The notes: generated by a model from the letters alone, not told the origin. A DNA stretch of 64,000 nt from Variovorax paradoxus (GCF_030815975.1 NZ_JAUSXL010000002.1:620001-684000); one strand, 5' to 3'; positions 43,680 to 54,096 are shown, numbered from the stretch's first letter. Program-made: numbers and translations.

Positions 43680-45293
43680 TCAAAAGCCTGCAGCCGCGCC
43701 ATCGCGGCGCGGATCGCTGGCCGCGACGTAGCCTTCCACCGACGGATCGCCCGCGCGCCAGATGAACTGGCCGGCGCCGAAATCCTGGTAGGAGTCGTTG
43801 ATGACATCGAGGTGGTGGCCGAGCTCGCGCAGGCCTTGCACCGTTGCCGGGTTCATCGCGGCCTCGACGTTGATCTCGAGCCCCGCGTTGAAGCGCCAGC
43901 GCGGCGCGTCGCATGCGGCCTGCGGGTTCTGCCTGTAGTCGAGCATGCGCACCAGCGTCTGCATGTGGCCTTGCGGCTGCATGTTGCCGCCCATCACGCC
44001 GAAGCTCATGACCGGCTGGCCGTCCTTGGTGAGGAAGGCCGGAATGATGGTGTGGAACGGCCGCTTGCCCGGCGCCACCACGTTCGGGCTTTCAGCGTCG
44101 AGGCTGAAGCCGTGGCCGCGGTTCTGCAGGCTGATGCCGAACTCGGGCTCCACGCAGCCCGAGCCGAAGCCCATGTAGTTGCTCTGGATGAAGCTCACCA
44201 TCATGCCGCTCTCGTCGGCGGCCGTGAGGTAGATGGTGCCGCCCTTGACGGGGTTGCCGGCCTTGAAGTCCTGTGCCTTTTTCACGTCGATGAGTCTCGC
44301 ACGCGATGCGAGGTAGGAGTCATCGAGCATTTGCGCGGGGGTCACCGTCATCGACGATGGCTCCGACACATAGCGGTAGACGTCGGCGAAGGCGAGCTTC
44401 ATGGCCTCGATCTGCAGGTGCTGCGAAGCCACCGAATCGACCGGCAGCGAAGCGATGTCGAACTTCTCGAGAATGCCGAGCGCGATCAGCGCCGCAATGC
44501 CCTGGCCGTTGGGCGGAATTTCGTGCAGCGTATGGCCGCGGTAGTCGCGCGAGATCGGCTTCACCCATTCGGGCCGGTAGGCCGAGAGGTCGGCCACCGT
44601 GAGCGAGCCGCCCTGCTCGCTCGAGAACCTGGCGAGCGCCTCGGCGATCTCGCCGTTGTAGTAGGCCTCGCCCTTGGTGCGGGCAATGGCCTTGAGCGCG
44701 CGCGCGGCGGCCGTGAAGCGGAACAGCTCGCCCACTTCGGGCGCACGGCCCCTGGGCATGAAGGTCTGCGCGAAGCCCGCCACCGATTCGAGCACCGGCG
44801 TGGCGGCAGCCCACTTCTGCTGCACCACCGGCGGCACCAGGTAGCCGCGCTCGGCGATGTCGATGGCCGGCGCCAGCAGGTCGCCGAAAGGCAGCTTGCC
44901 GAAGCGATCGCTCAACGCCACCCAGCCGCGCACCGCGCCCGGCACGGTGACCGAATCGATGCCGCGCATCGGCGGCGTGGCCGCATCGGCGCCGTACCTG
45001 GCCTTGAAGTATTCGGGCGTCCAGGCCTTGGGCGCGGGACCCGAGGCGTTGAGGCCGTGCAGTTCCTTGCCGTCCCACAGGATGCAGAAGGCATCGCTGC
45101 CGAGGCCGTTGCTCACGGGCTCCACCAGCGTCATCACGGCCGCCGTGGCAATGGCCGCATCGACGGCATTGCCGCCCTGCTGCAGCATGCGCAGGCCCGC
45201 CTGCGAGGCGAGCGGATGCGAGGTCGACACCACGTTGCGCGCGAAGATCGGAATGCGGGTGGAAAGGTAGGGATTGTTGAAGTCGAAGTTCAT
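43680..45293 (-). CDS. Gamma-glutamyltransferase family protein
   Basis: A 537-residue Ntn-hydrolase of the gamma-glutamyltranspeptidase family. Seen: 'STSHPLASQAGLRMLQQGGNAVDAAIATAAVMTLVEPVSNGLGSDAFCILWDG', 'GIDSVTVPGAVRGWVALSDRFGKLPF' and 'IPPNGQGIAALIALGILEKFD'. The self-cleavage site with the new N-terminal threonine should be Thr353 in 'KGGTIYLTAADESGMMVSFIQSNYMGFGSG'; the usual T-T-H is T-I-Y here. There is no signal peptide, so unlike E. coli GGT it appears cytoplasmic. It follows tctC after 13 bases and precedes an EamA exporter. Confidence 0.88.
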   Translation of the reverse strand: MNFDFNNPYLSTRIPIFARNVVSTSHPLASQAGLRMLQQGGNAVDAAIATAAVMTLVEPVSNGLGSDAFCILWDGKELHGLNASGPAPKAWTPEYFKARYGADAATPPMRGIDSVTVPGAVRGWVALSDRFGKLPFGDLLAPAIDIAERGYLVPPVVQQKWAAATPVLESVAGFAQTFMPRGRAPEVGELFRFTAAARALKAIARTKGEAYYNGEIAEALARFSSEQGGSLTVADLSAYRPEWVKPISRDYRGHTLHEIPPNGQGIAALIALGILEKFDIASLPVDSVASQHLQIEAMKLAFADVYRYVSEPSSMTVTPAQMLDDSYLASRARLIDVKKAQDFKAGNPVKGGTIYLTAADESGMMVSFIQSNYMGFGSGCVEPEFGISLQNRGHGFSLDAESPNVVAPGKRPFHTIIPAFLTKDGQPVMSFGVMGGNMQPQGHMQTLVRMLDYRQNPQAACDAPRWRFNAGLEINVEAAMNPATVQGLRELGHHLDVINDSYQDFGAGQFIWRAGDPSVEGYVAASDPRRDGAAAGF

Positions 45294-45306
45294 GGGGGTG
45301 TGCTCG

Positions 45307-46281
45307 CTATTCGTTGCTGATCTTGCGCTCGACCACGATTTTTTTCCACTTGGCAGCGTCGGCGGCCACCATCCTGGCGAACTGCTCGGGCGTTCCGGCG
45401 GCGGCAGGTTCGATGCCCAGGCGCGAAAGCTTTTCCTTCACCTCGGGGTCGGCCAGCGCCTCGTTCGCGGCCTTGTTGACGCGCGCCACGATGTCCGCCG
45501 GCAGACCCTTCGGGCCGTAGAAGCCGAACCAGGTGTTCGACTCGAAGCCCGGCAGCGTGTCGGCGATTGGCGGCAGCTCCGGCGCGAGCGGGCTGCGCTT
45601 GGGTGTGGTGACGCCCAGCGCGCGCAGCCGGCCGTCGCGCACGTGCGGCATGCCGGTGGGCAGCGAATCGAACAGCACGTCGACCTTGCCGCTGATCAGG
45701 TCGGGAATGGCCAGCGCCGTGCCCTTGTAGGGAATGTGCGTCACGAACACGCCGGCCTGCGATTTGAAGAGCTCCGCCGTGAGCTGCACGATGGTGCCGT
45801 TGCCGCTCGACGCATAGTTGAGCTTGCCGGGATTCTTCTTCGCATGGTCGATCCATTCGCGTACGGTCTTCGCGGGCGAGTCGACCGGCACCAGCATGAT
45901 GCTCGGCGCATCGCCCACATGCGCGATGGGCGTGAAGTCGCGCACCGTGTCGTAGGGCAGCTTGCTGGTGATGGCCGGTCCGATGGAGTGGGTGCTGGTG
46001 GTGGCCAGCAGCAGCGTGTAGCCGTCGGCCGGCGCCTTCGCGGCCATGTCCGAGCCGATGGCGCCGCCCGCGCCCGGCTTGTTGTCGATGATCAGCGAGG
46101 TGCCGAGCTTTTCGCTCATCTTCTGCCCGAGCGTGCGGGCGAAGAGGTCGGTCGCGCCCGCCGCGGGGAACGGCACGATGAGCCGCACCGGCTTGTTCGG
46201 GTAGCCCTGGGCCAGGCTGGCCGTCGATGCCGCCACGCAAAGCGCAGCGACGATCCCTTGAAGGAACTGGATTCTTTTCAT
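45307..46281 (-). CDS. Periplasmic Bug/TctC-family solute-binding protein
   Basis: A 324-residue receptor. A signal peptide ends SLAQ near residue 25, then GYPNKPVRLIVPFPAAGATDLFARTLG, 'IIDNKPGAGGAIGSDMAAKAPADGYTLLLATTSTHSI' and 'NYASSGNGTIVQLTAELFKSQAGVFVTHIPYKG', the family marks. It heads the operon with ggt, eamA and an SDR gene and is divergent from a LysR regulator. The tctBA genes lie 1 kb beyond the regulator and could supply its membrane partner. The ligand may be a gamma-glutamyl compound, which is inference. Confidence 0.9.
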   Translation of the reverse strand: MKRIQFLQGIVAALCVAASTASLAQGYPNKPVRLIVPFPAAGATDLFARTLGQKMSEKLGTSLIIDNKPGAGGAIGSDMAAKAPADGYTLLLATTSTHSIGPAITSKLPYDTVRDFTPIAHVGDAPSIMLVPVDSPAKTVREWIDHAKKNPGKLNYASSGNGTIVQLTAELFKSQAGVFVTHIPYKGTALAIPDLISGKVDVLFDSLPTGMPHVRDGRLRALGVTTPKRSPLAPELPPIADTLPGFESNTWFGFYGPKGLPADIVARVNKAANEALADPEVKEKLSRLGIEPAAAGTPEQFARMVAADAAKWKKIVVERKISNE

Positions 46282-46345
46282 GGTGCTGATTCTGGCCCCG
46301 TGGAGAAAAGCTCGCATGCTATGCAGGGCGCCGCCATCAAGCCAG

Positions 46346-46359
46346 ATAATCGAGGTTAT
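46346..46359. promoter_or_regulatory. Possible LysR-type operator
   Basis: A dyad ATAA-TCGAGG-TTAT lies in the 97-base gap between the divergent tctC and lysR starts, the place where LysR regulators normally bind. It is short and only roughly fits the T-N11-A pattern. Confidence 0.3.
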
Positions 46360-46378
46360 TCAACTATGAGTTCAGCTT

Positions 46379-47305
46379 ATGGCAAGGAACGCCGCGGAAG
46401 AAGTCTCCCTGCAGCAGCTGCGCGCGCTGGCGGCGGTGGCCGAATCGGGCAGCTTCACGCTCGCGGCGGAAGCCCTGCAGCTGACGCAGCCCGCGATCAG
46501 CCACCTGGTCAAGCGCATGGAGGAAGAACTCGGGCAGCCACTGGTGGTGCGGGGCCGCCGCATCCAGCTGACGGGTGCGGGCCAGGTGATGGCCGAGACC
46601 GCCGTGCGGGCCTTGCGGCTGATCGATGAATCGGTGGACGCCTGCCGCTCGCAGTCGCAATTGCGCGAAGGAAGCGTGATGCTGGCGGTGGGCCACCTCA
46701 CGGCGGGCGCCCTGCTGCCGCCGATGCTCGGCCGGTTTTCGCAGAAGCACCCCACGCTGGCGACCACGCTGCTCGACAGCACCGCGGAGCAGATGATCTC
46801 GCGCATCCTCTCGCAGGAGGCCGACCTGGGCTTTGGTTCGGACATCGGACAGAAGCACTCGGAACTGGCGACCGAGCCTCTTTTCTCCGAACGCATGGCC
46901 CTGTTCGTGCGCGACGATCACCCGTTGGCCCAGCGCGTGGTGGTGGACGCCAGGCACCTGGAAGCACTGCCCTTCATCCACGTGAACCCCGACGCCAACG
47001 TGTGGCGCGCCGTGAGCCGCCAGCTCTCGAGCGTGGCCAATGTGTATCCGCGCGTGGTCCATCATGTGTCGATGCTGTCGACGGCCTTCGGCCTGATCCA
47101 GGCGGGTGCGGGCGTGGCGCTCTTGCCGCGCTATGTGGAGGTGCTGATGCCCGGCAACCTGCGCGCAGTGGCCGTCACGCGCCCGGTCCTCGAATACCCG
47201 GTGGTGGCCATCCGCCTGGCCAAGCACCCCCTCACCCCCGCGGCCATGGCCTTCCTCGCAATGGCCAGACAGCACATGAAGCCGCCAAGAGCCACCAAGC
47301 CCTGA
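46379..47305 (+). CDS. LysR-family transcription regulator
   Basis: A 308-residue regulator with the N-terminal winged helix 'VSLQQLRALAAVAESGSFTLAAEALQLTQPAISHLVKRMEEELGQPLVVRGRR' and a periplasmic-binding-like effector domain ('GHLTAGALLPPMLGRFSQKHPTL', 'GFGSDIGQKHSELATEPLFSERMALFVRDDHPLA'). It is divergent from tctC-ggt-eamA-SDR and convergent with tctBA, and probably controls the former and perhaps the latter. Confidence 0.92.
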   Translation: MARNAAEEVSLQQLRALAAVAESGSFTLAAEALQLTQPAISHLVKRMEEELGQPLVVRGRRIQLTGAGQVMAETAVRALRLIDESVDACRSQSQLREGSVMLAVGHLTAGALLPPMLGRFSQKHPTLATTLLDSTAEQMISRILSQEADLGFGSDIGQKHSELATEPLFSERMALFVRDDHPLAQRVVVDARHLEALPFIHVNPDANVWRAVSRQLSSVANVYPRVVHHVSMLSTAFGLIQAGAGVALLPRYVEVLMPGNLRAVAVTRPVLEYPVVAIRLAKHPLTPAAMAFLAMARQHMKPPRATKP

Positions 47306-47335
47306 AAAAAGAAACGGCGCCCGAAGGCGCCGTCT
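47304..47335 (-). terminator. Terminator of tctBA
   Basis: An 8-bp stem ACGGCGCC/GGCGCCGT with loop CGAA when read on the plus strand (arms 47314-47321 and 47326-47333). On the minus strand it is followed by TTTCTTTTTT, a good intrinsic terminator 24 bases beyond the tctA stop. It may also slow lysR transcription from the other side. Confidence 0.75.
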
Positions 47336-47356
47336 GTTCGCTGTTGCTCGAGGAGC

Positions 47357-48871
47357 TCAGTCGACCTCGACGAAGGCTTCCTCGCGCTTCGACTTCACGG
47401 CCGGCAGCAGCACGATCACCAGCAGCAGCGCGGCCGCAGCCAGCAGGCTGGCGGAGATCGGACGCGAGACGAACACGCTCCAGTCGCCGCGCGAGAGCAG
47501 CAGCGAGCGGCGCAGGTTTTCTTCCATCATCGGCCCGAGGATGAAACCCAGCAGCAGCGGCGCAGGCTCGCAACCCAGCTTGAAGAAGGTGTAGCCCACC
47601 AGACCGAAGATGCCCACCATCCAGATGTCGAAGGTGTTGTTGTTGGTCGAGTACACGCCAATCGCGCAGAACAGCACGATCGCCGGGAACAGGAACTTGT
47701 AGGGCACCGACAAGAGCTTGATCCACATGCCGATCAGCGGCAGGTTCAGGATGATCAGCATCGCGTTGCCCAGCCACATCGAGGCGATCAGGCCCCAGAA
47801 CAGCTCGGGGTTGCTGGTCATCACCTGCGGGCCGGGCTGGATGTTGTGGATGGTCATTGCACCCACCATCAGCGCCATCACCGCGTTGGGCGGAATGCCC
47901 AGCGTCAAGAGCGGAATGAAGGAGGTCTGCGCACCGGCGTTGTTGGCCGATTCAGGTGCCGCCACGCCGCGGATGTTGCCCTTGCCGAACGGTACTTCGC
48001 CCGGCTTCAGCTTGGTCTTCTTCTCGATCGTGTAGGCCGCGAAGGCCGCCAGCAGCGCGCCGCCGCCGGGCAGGATGCCGAGCGCCGAACCCAGCGCCGT
48101 GCCGCGCAGAACGGCAGGCACCATGCGCTTGAAGTCTTCCTTGGTCGGGAACAGGCCCGAGACCTTGGCGGTGAACACTTCGCGTTCGTCGTCGGGACGC
48201 GAGAGGTTGGCAATGATTTCGCCATAGCCGAACACGCCCATGGCGATGGCCACGAAGCCGATGCCGTCGGTCAGTTCCGGAATGTCGAAGCTGTAGCGTG
48301 CGACGCCCGAGTTCACATCGGTACCGACCAGGCCCATCAGCAGGCCCAGCACGATCATCGCGATGGCCTTGAGCAGCGAGCCCGAGGCCAGCACCACGGC
48401 GCCGATCAGGCCCAGGATCATCAGCGAGAAATACTCGGCCGGGCCGAACTTGAAGGCCAGTTCGGTCAGCGGCGGCGCGAAGGCCGCGAGGATCAGCGTG
48501 CCCACGCAACCGGCAAAGAACGAGCCGAGGCCCGCAGCGGCGAGCGCCGGACCGGCACGGCCCTTGCGCGCCATCTGGTAGCCGTCGATCACGGTCACCA
48601 CCGACGAAGATTCGCCCGGCAGGTTCACCAGGATGGCGGTGGTCGAGCCGCCGTACTGCGCGCCGTAGTAGATGCCGGCCAGCATGATCAGCGCCGACAC
48701 GGGCGGCAGCGCATAGGTGGCGGGCAGCAGCATCGCGATGGTCGCGACCGGGCCGATGCCCGGCAGCACGCCGATCAGCGTGCCCAGGATGCAGCCGACC
48801 AGGCAGTACAGCAGATTCGTGAAGGTAAAGGCAACGCCAAAACCCATCGAGAGGTGTTCAAACAATTCCAT
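47357..48871 (-). CDS. tctA: Tripartite tricarboxylate transporter large membrane subunit TctA
   Basis: A 504-residue inner-membrane protein with about 12 segments. Diagnostic TctA blocks are 'GCILGTLIGVLPGIGPVATIAMLLPATYALPPVSALIMLAGIYYGAQYGGSTTAILVNLPGESSSVVTVIDGYQMARKGRAGPALAAAGLGSFFAGCVGT' and 'GVAAPESANNAGAQTSFIPLLTLGIPPNAVMALMVGAM'. It carries substrate handed over by a TctC receptor. It follows tctB by 15 bases. Confidence 0.95.
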   Translation of the reverse strand: MELFEHLSMGFGVAFTFTNLLYCLVGCILGTLIGVLPGIGPVATIAMLLPATYALPPVSALIMLAGIYYGAQYGGSTTAILVNLPGESSSVVTVIDGYQMARKGRAGPALAAAGLGSFFAGCVGTLILAAFAPPLTELAFKFGPAEYFSLMILGLIGAVVLASGSLLKAIAMIVLGLLMGLVGTDVNSGVARYSFDIPELTDGIGFVAIAMGVFGYGEIIANLSRPDDEREVFTAKVSGLFPTKEDFKRMVPAVLRGTALGSALGILPGGGALLAAFAAYTIEKKTKLKPGEVPFGKGNIRGVAAPESANNAGAQTSFIPLLTLGIPPNAVMALMVGAMTIHNIQPGPQVMTSNPELFWGLIASMWLGNAMLIILNLPLIGMWIKLLSVPYKFLFPAIVLFCAIGVYSTNNNTFDIWMVGIFGLVGYTFFKLGCEPAPLLLGFILGPMMEENLRRSLLLSRGDWSVFVSRPISASLLAAAALLLVIVLLPAVKSKREEAFVEVD

Positions 48872-48886
48872 GAGAGCGCTTTCTCC

Positions 48887-49375
48887 TCAACCGGTGATGA
48901 AGGTCGGCCAGACCTGGATCTGCAGCTTGAGCGCCCAGATGAAGGCGACATAGCTGCCGATGGCCAGCACGGTGGCCAGGATCAGCACGCTCTGCAGCTT
49001 GAATTCGTGGCCCGCGAGGCTCCCGATGATCACGAGCGCGTAGATGGCGATGATCATTCCCATGGCCGGCACGCCGATGCTCGGCAGGCCGCCCAGCAGG
49101 ATGCCGAACGCGAGATTGGCGCCCAGGATGAACACCACCTGCTTCCAGGCCCATTTGCCGATTTTTTCGCCGTCGGTGGTTTCGACGGTCAGGCCGCTGA
49201 ACATGATCCCCAGGCCGATGACGGCCATCAGGACGCCCAGCATCAACGGGAAGTAGCCCGGCCCCATGCGGGCGCCGCTGCCTACGCTGTAGGTGGTGGC
49301 GCCCCATGCGAACGCCACGCCCACGACCGTAAACATCAGACCCGAGAAAAAGTCTTTCTGACTCTTGATTTTCAC
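48887..49375 (-). CDS. tctB: Tripartite tricarboxylate transporter small membrane subunit TctB
   Basis: A 162-residue membrane protein with four segments: 'DFFSGLMFTVVGVAFAWGATTYSVGSGARMGPGYFPLMLGVLMAVIGLGIMF', then 'QVVFILGANLAFGILLGGLPSIGVPAMGMIIAIYALVIIGSLAG' and a last pair. The GSGARMGPGYFP motif is typical of TctB. It is the first gene of tctB-tctA; no tctC lies directly upstream, so the receptor is probably the copy at 45307-46281 or one elsewhere. Confidence 0.93.
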   Translation of the reverse strand: MKIKSQKDFFSGLMFTVVGVAFAWGATTYSVGSGARMGPGYFPLMLGVLMAVIGLGIMFSGLTVETTDGEKIGKWAWKQVVFILGANLAFGILLGGLPSIGVPAMGMIIAIYALVIIGSLAGHEFKLQSVLILATVLAIGSYVAFIWALKLQIQVWPTFITG

Positions 49376-49497
49376 GAACAGTCTCCTCGAACAAATTTCG
49401 ATGCGAGATTGTCGAGTCAGCTGGCGGTCAGCCCGATGTGGATTCCACTAACCGAACGCCTAGGGATAACCCCAGCGACATGCGCTTTTTTTGCGTC

Positions 49498-51294
<1,797 letters not shown>

Positions 51295-51322
51295 GGGCCG
51301 GATGGTCGGGTGAGGGTGGGAT

Positions 51323-52084
51323 TCAGGTGGGATTCAGCGGTTTGAACACGCGCAGCCATTTGGGCGCGGGCAGGGCCCATCGAGTCTGGATCGTTTGGGC
51401 GCGCTCGGCAAGGACTTCGCGCTTGGGCCTGCTGGGTGTGCGCTGCGCCAGCACCACCGTGTTGCCTTCGCGCGTCGGCTTGAAGGCCCAGACCGCGTCG
51501 GCACCGAATGCGCCGGCGATCTTCTCGAGGCTGCGCTCGTAGCTCGACGAGCGGCCGAAGAGGTTGACCGTCATGCAGCCGTCCTCGGTGAGCAGCGCAC
51601 GGCAATCGGCATAGAAGCCTTCGCTGTCGAGCACCGGCGCGGCGGCTTCATGGTCGTACAGGTCGACCTGCAGCGCATCGACCGTGCCCTGCCATTCGGG
51701 CTTGCGGATCTCCTGCGCCGCATCGGCAATGACCACGCGCAGCTTCGGGTCGTCGGCCGGCAGCTTGAACCAGCCGCGGCAGGCCGACACCACCTGTGGA
51801 TTCAGTTCCACCGCGGTGGTGCGCATGCGCAGGGTCTTGCGGCAGAACTTGGTGAGCGTGGCCGCGCCGAGGCCGAGCTGCATCGCATGGCGGCTCGCCA
51901 GGCTCTTCGCATCGGCGAACAGCAGCCAGGCCATCATGCGCTGCACGTATTCGAGTTCGATCTCGAACGGTGCGTCGAGCTTCATCGAGCCCTGGACCCA
52001 TTCGGTGCCCAGGTGCAGGTAGCGGATGTCGCCCCAGTCGGAAAAATTGACTTCGGGAAGAACGGGAGTTTTGCTCGTGGCCAT
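51323..52084 (-). CDS. Spermidine-synthase-like methyltransferase-fold protein
   Basis: A 253-residue Rossmann-fold protein related to polyamine aminopropyltransferases: 'SLASRHAMQLGLGAATLTKFCRKTLRMRTTAVELNPQVVSACRGWFKLP', 'LRVVIADAAQEIRKPEWQGTVDALQVDLYDHEAAAPVLDSEGFYADCRALLTEDGCMTVNLFG'. The D-x-x-D polyamine site is partly kept (QVDLYD), but the N-terminal tetramerisation domain is missing, so it may not be a true SpeE. Its start codon overlaps the glycosylase stop (TGATG), so the pair is coupled. Confidence 0.8.
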   Translation of the reverse strand: MATSKTPVLPEVNFSDWGDIRYLHLGTEWVQGSMKLDAPFEIELEYVQRMMAWLLFADAKSLASRHAMQLGLGAATLTKFCRKTLRMRTTAVELNPQVVSACRGWFKLPADDPKLRVVIADAAQEIRKPEWQGTVDALQVDLYDHEAAAPVLDSEGFYADCRALLTEDGCMTVNLFGRSSSYERSLEKIAGAFGADAVWAFKPTREGNTVVLAQRTPSRPKREVLAERAQTIQTRWALPAPKWLRVFKPLNPT

Positions 52085-52608
52085 CAAAGAAGGTGGTGGG
52101 CGACAAAGACCTCGCGCCAGGCTGCGAGCTTGCGCTCGAAGCTCCACGACGCGTTGGCGGGACTGGTGGAAGGCAGCTGGTAAACCGGCACCCCCAGGGT
52201 GCGCGTATGGCGCGCGTGCTTGAAGCTCTCGCCGCCGTTGTGGGCGATGGCGGCGAGACGGGGCAGGTGCAGGCCCGCGATGTCGTTGGCCACGGGCGCG
52301 CGAATGGCGGAGTCCAAGCTGCCCTCGCGCTCGCAGGCGGCGTACACGTCCCATACGCCCAGGCCGCGATCGAGCAGCCACTCTTTCTTCTCGGGATAAC
52401 TGTCTGCGCCCACGGGGAGCGGATGGCGGGGCCACACGGCTTGCAAGATTTTCCAGAACTGATTTTGCGGATGCGCATAGTACTGCTGCAGTTCGAGCGA
52501 CCGGACGCCCGGGAAGCTGCCCAATATCAGTACGACGGTGGCGGGCGAGACGATGGGCGCAAGGCCCGCGAGCACGATGCCAGGATCGGGTGCGGCTGGA
52601 GGATTCAT
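52084..52608 (-). CDS. Hypoxanthine/uracil-DNA glycosylase (UDG family 6 type)
   Basis: A 174-residue base-excision repair enzyme. The N-terminal motif 'VLILGSFPGVRSLELQQYYAHPQNQFWKIL' is that of DNA-deoxyinosine glycosylases, with the catalytic Asn in 'YYAHPQNQFW'. 'ERKLAAWREVF' ends the fold, and the second motif is LPSTSPANA. It should remove hypoxanthine left by adenine deamination. It starts 35 bases from a strong bidirectional terminator. Confidence 0.88.
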   Translation of the reverse strand: MNPPAAPDPGIVLAGLAPIVSPATVVLILGSFPGVRSLELQQYYAHPQNQFWKILQAVWPRHPLPVGADSYPEKKEWLLDRGLGVWDVYAACEREGSLDSAIRAPVANDIAGLHLPRLAAIAHNGGESFKHARHTRTLGVPVYQLPSTSPANASWSFERKLAAWREVFVAHHLL

Positions 52609-52641
52609 GGATGGGCTCTATCTTGGCACTGTCGCGCGCCC

Positions 52642-52673
52642 ATGAAAAAACCCGCCGAAGCGGGTTTTTTCAT
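52642..52673. terminator. Bidirectional terminator with a 14-bp stem
   Basis: A perfect 14-bp stem ATGAAAAAACCCGC/GCGGGTTTTTTCAT with loop CGAA (arms 52642-52655 and 52660-52673). On the minus strand it lies 18 bases past the stop of the 11-mer-repeat protein gene and gives a run of six U, insulating the glycosylase gene. Confidence 0.85.
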
Positions 52674-52691
52674 GCTGAAGGCGAGCCTCGA

Positions 52692-53105
52692 TTATTTCTT
52701 GGCAGCGTCGTGTTCCGCCGTGCCGGGAACCTTTTCGCCAATGGCCTTGCCGGTGCTGCGCATGCCGTCGGCCGTCTTGTGGCCGGCGGTTTCCACGGCG
52801 TCCCCGGTCTTGGCTGCGACATTCTTGGTGGCGTCGGCGGCCTTCTTGGTGGTGCGCTTGGTGGCGTGCCAAGCCTTCTTGGTGCCGCGTTCGGTGGCGT
52901 TCACGGCCTTCTTGGTCGTGCGCTTGGTGGCGTCCACGGCGTCCTTGCCGGCTTCCTTCGCTTTTTCAGTGGTGGTGGGCTCCGCGGTGGCCGGAGCCGG
53001 CGTGGCGGTGGCCGGTGCGGCCGTCTGAGCCACGGCGGACACGCCAATGGAGGCCAGCGCGAGGGCGAGCACGACGGGCACGGTGCGGATGAAAGATGTG
53101 TTCAT
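52692..53105 (-). CDS. Exported 11-residue-repeat protein (LEA-like)
   Basis: A 137-residue protein with a signal peptide (VVLALALASIGVSAVAQ) cut near residue 26, an Ala/Thr/Pro linker (27-46), and then eight consecutive 11-residue units from residue 47 to 134: EKAKEAGKDAV, DATKRTTKKAV, NATERGTKKAW, HATKRTTKKAA, DATKNVAAKTG, DAVETAGHKTA, DGMRSTGKAIG, EKVPGTAEHDA. The period, the Ala at position 2, and Lys-rich polar makeup resemble group 3 LEA repeats, which form amphipathic helices on drying or near membranes. It also resembles Ala/Lys-rich histone-H1-like proteins, but the signal peptide argues for a periplasmic site. No domain is recognised. Function unknown. Confidence 0.75.
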   Translation of the reverse strand: MNTSFIRTVPVVLALALASIGVSAVAQTAAPATATPAPATAEPTTTEKAKEAGKDAVDATKRTTKKAVNATERGTKKAWHATKRTTKKAADATKNVAAKTGDAVETAGHKTADGMRSTGKAIGEKVPGTAEHDAAKK

Positions 53106-53235
53106 GCGAAAGCTCCTTTTGGAATGAGATGCTGGAGTGACGAACTTGCCACTGGACAAGAAACGCCGCTTCGAACACCGAGGATGACAGCAAACCCGCG
53201 GGCTCCCTTGCGCAATCGCAAGACGGGATGTCGGC

Positions 53236-54096
53236 CTACGCGGTGGGCGGCCGGCCTTCCGACAAGGAAAGAAGGCTTTCGAGCCGTGGCAGCGCCGCGA
53301 GTGCATTGCGGGTGGTGGCCTCGGCCAGTTCGCCGATGCCGATGCCGCGCAGTTGCGCCACCACTTCGGCGATGCGCGGCAGTTCGCCCGGCTCGTTGCG
53401 GCCCTGCGCTTCGCCGGCCGCGCGCTGCGCCTGCGTGCGGTAGAGCCAATGCGGCTGGATGTCGGGCGCATCGGTTTCCATCACCATCGATTCGAGCGGC
53501 AGCGTGGCGGCCAGCCGGCGCAGCTGCAACGCGCGCTCGAAGGTCACGGCGCCGCCGAAGCCCAGCTTCAGGCCGATGTCGATGCAGGCCCTGGCCTGCT
53601 GCTCGCTGCCGTTGAATGCATGGGCAATGCCATGCCATGGCCGGCCGGCCGCGGTCTGCCGCAGATGCTTGAGCACCTTGTCGACCGAGCGGCGCACGTG
53701 GATCAGCACCGGCAGATCGTATTTGCGCGCGAGTTGCAACTGAGTGTGAAAAAAATGCTGCTGCTTGTCGCTGTCCAGGCCTCCCACGAAGTAGTCGAGC
53801 CCGATCTCGCCGACCGCGACCAGCCGCGGATCGCCGCGGCGCGTCGCCAGTTCGGCGTCGAGCGCTTCCAGGTCGGCTTCCTGTGCATTGCCGGTGCACA
53901 GCGGGTGGATGCCCAGCGCATAGGCATCGCCCTGCGCCTTCGCCAGCCCGCGCACGGTCGCAAAGTTGAAGACCGCCACGGCGGGAATCACGCACAGCGC
54001 CACACCGCGTTCGGCGGCCCGCGCACGGATGAGCGGCATTTCCGCACCGAATTCGGGCGCATCGAGGTGGCAGTGGGTATCGACAAAAACAGCCAT
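53236..54096 (-). CDS. TatD-family metal-dependent hydrolase
   Basis: A 286-residue TIM-barrel nuclease/hydrolase: 'FVDTHCHLDAPEFGAEM' (first metal ligands), 'LVAVGEIGLDYFVGG' (Glu ligand), 'LPVLIHVRRSVDKVLKHL', 'GIAHAFNGSEQQARACIDIGLKLGFGGAVTF' and 'MVMETDAPDIQPHW'. Close to YjjV/TatD, with proposed 3'-5' DNase or D-aminoacyl-tRNA-type roles. The ATG at 54096 matches the conserved N-terminus; an in-frame ATG nine codons earlier is less likely. It is divergent from a serine protease gene. Confidence 0.92.
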   Translation of the reverse strand: MAVFVDTHCHLDAPEFGAEMPLIRARAAERGVALCVIPAVAVFNFATVRGLAKAQGDAYALGIHPLCTGNAQEADLEALDAELATRRGDPRLVAVGEIGLDYFVGGLDSDKQQHFFHTQLQLARKYDLPVLIHVRRSVDKVLKHLRQTAAGRPWHGIAHAFNGSEQQARACIDIGLKLGFGGAVTFERALQLRRLAATLPLESMVMETDAPDIQPHWLYRTQAQRAAGEAQGRNEPGELPRIAEVVAQLRGIGIGELAEATTRNALAALPRLESLLSLSEGRPPTA

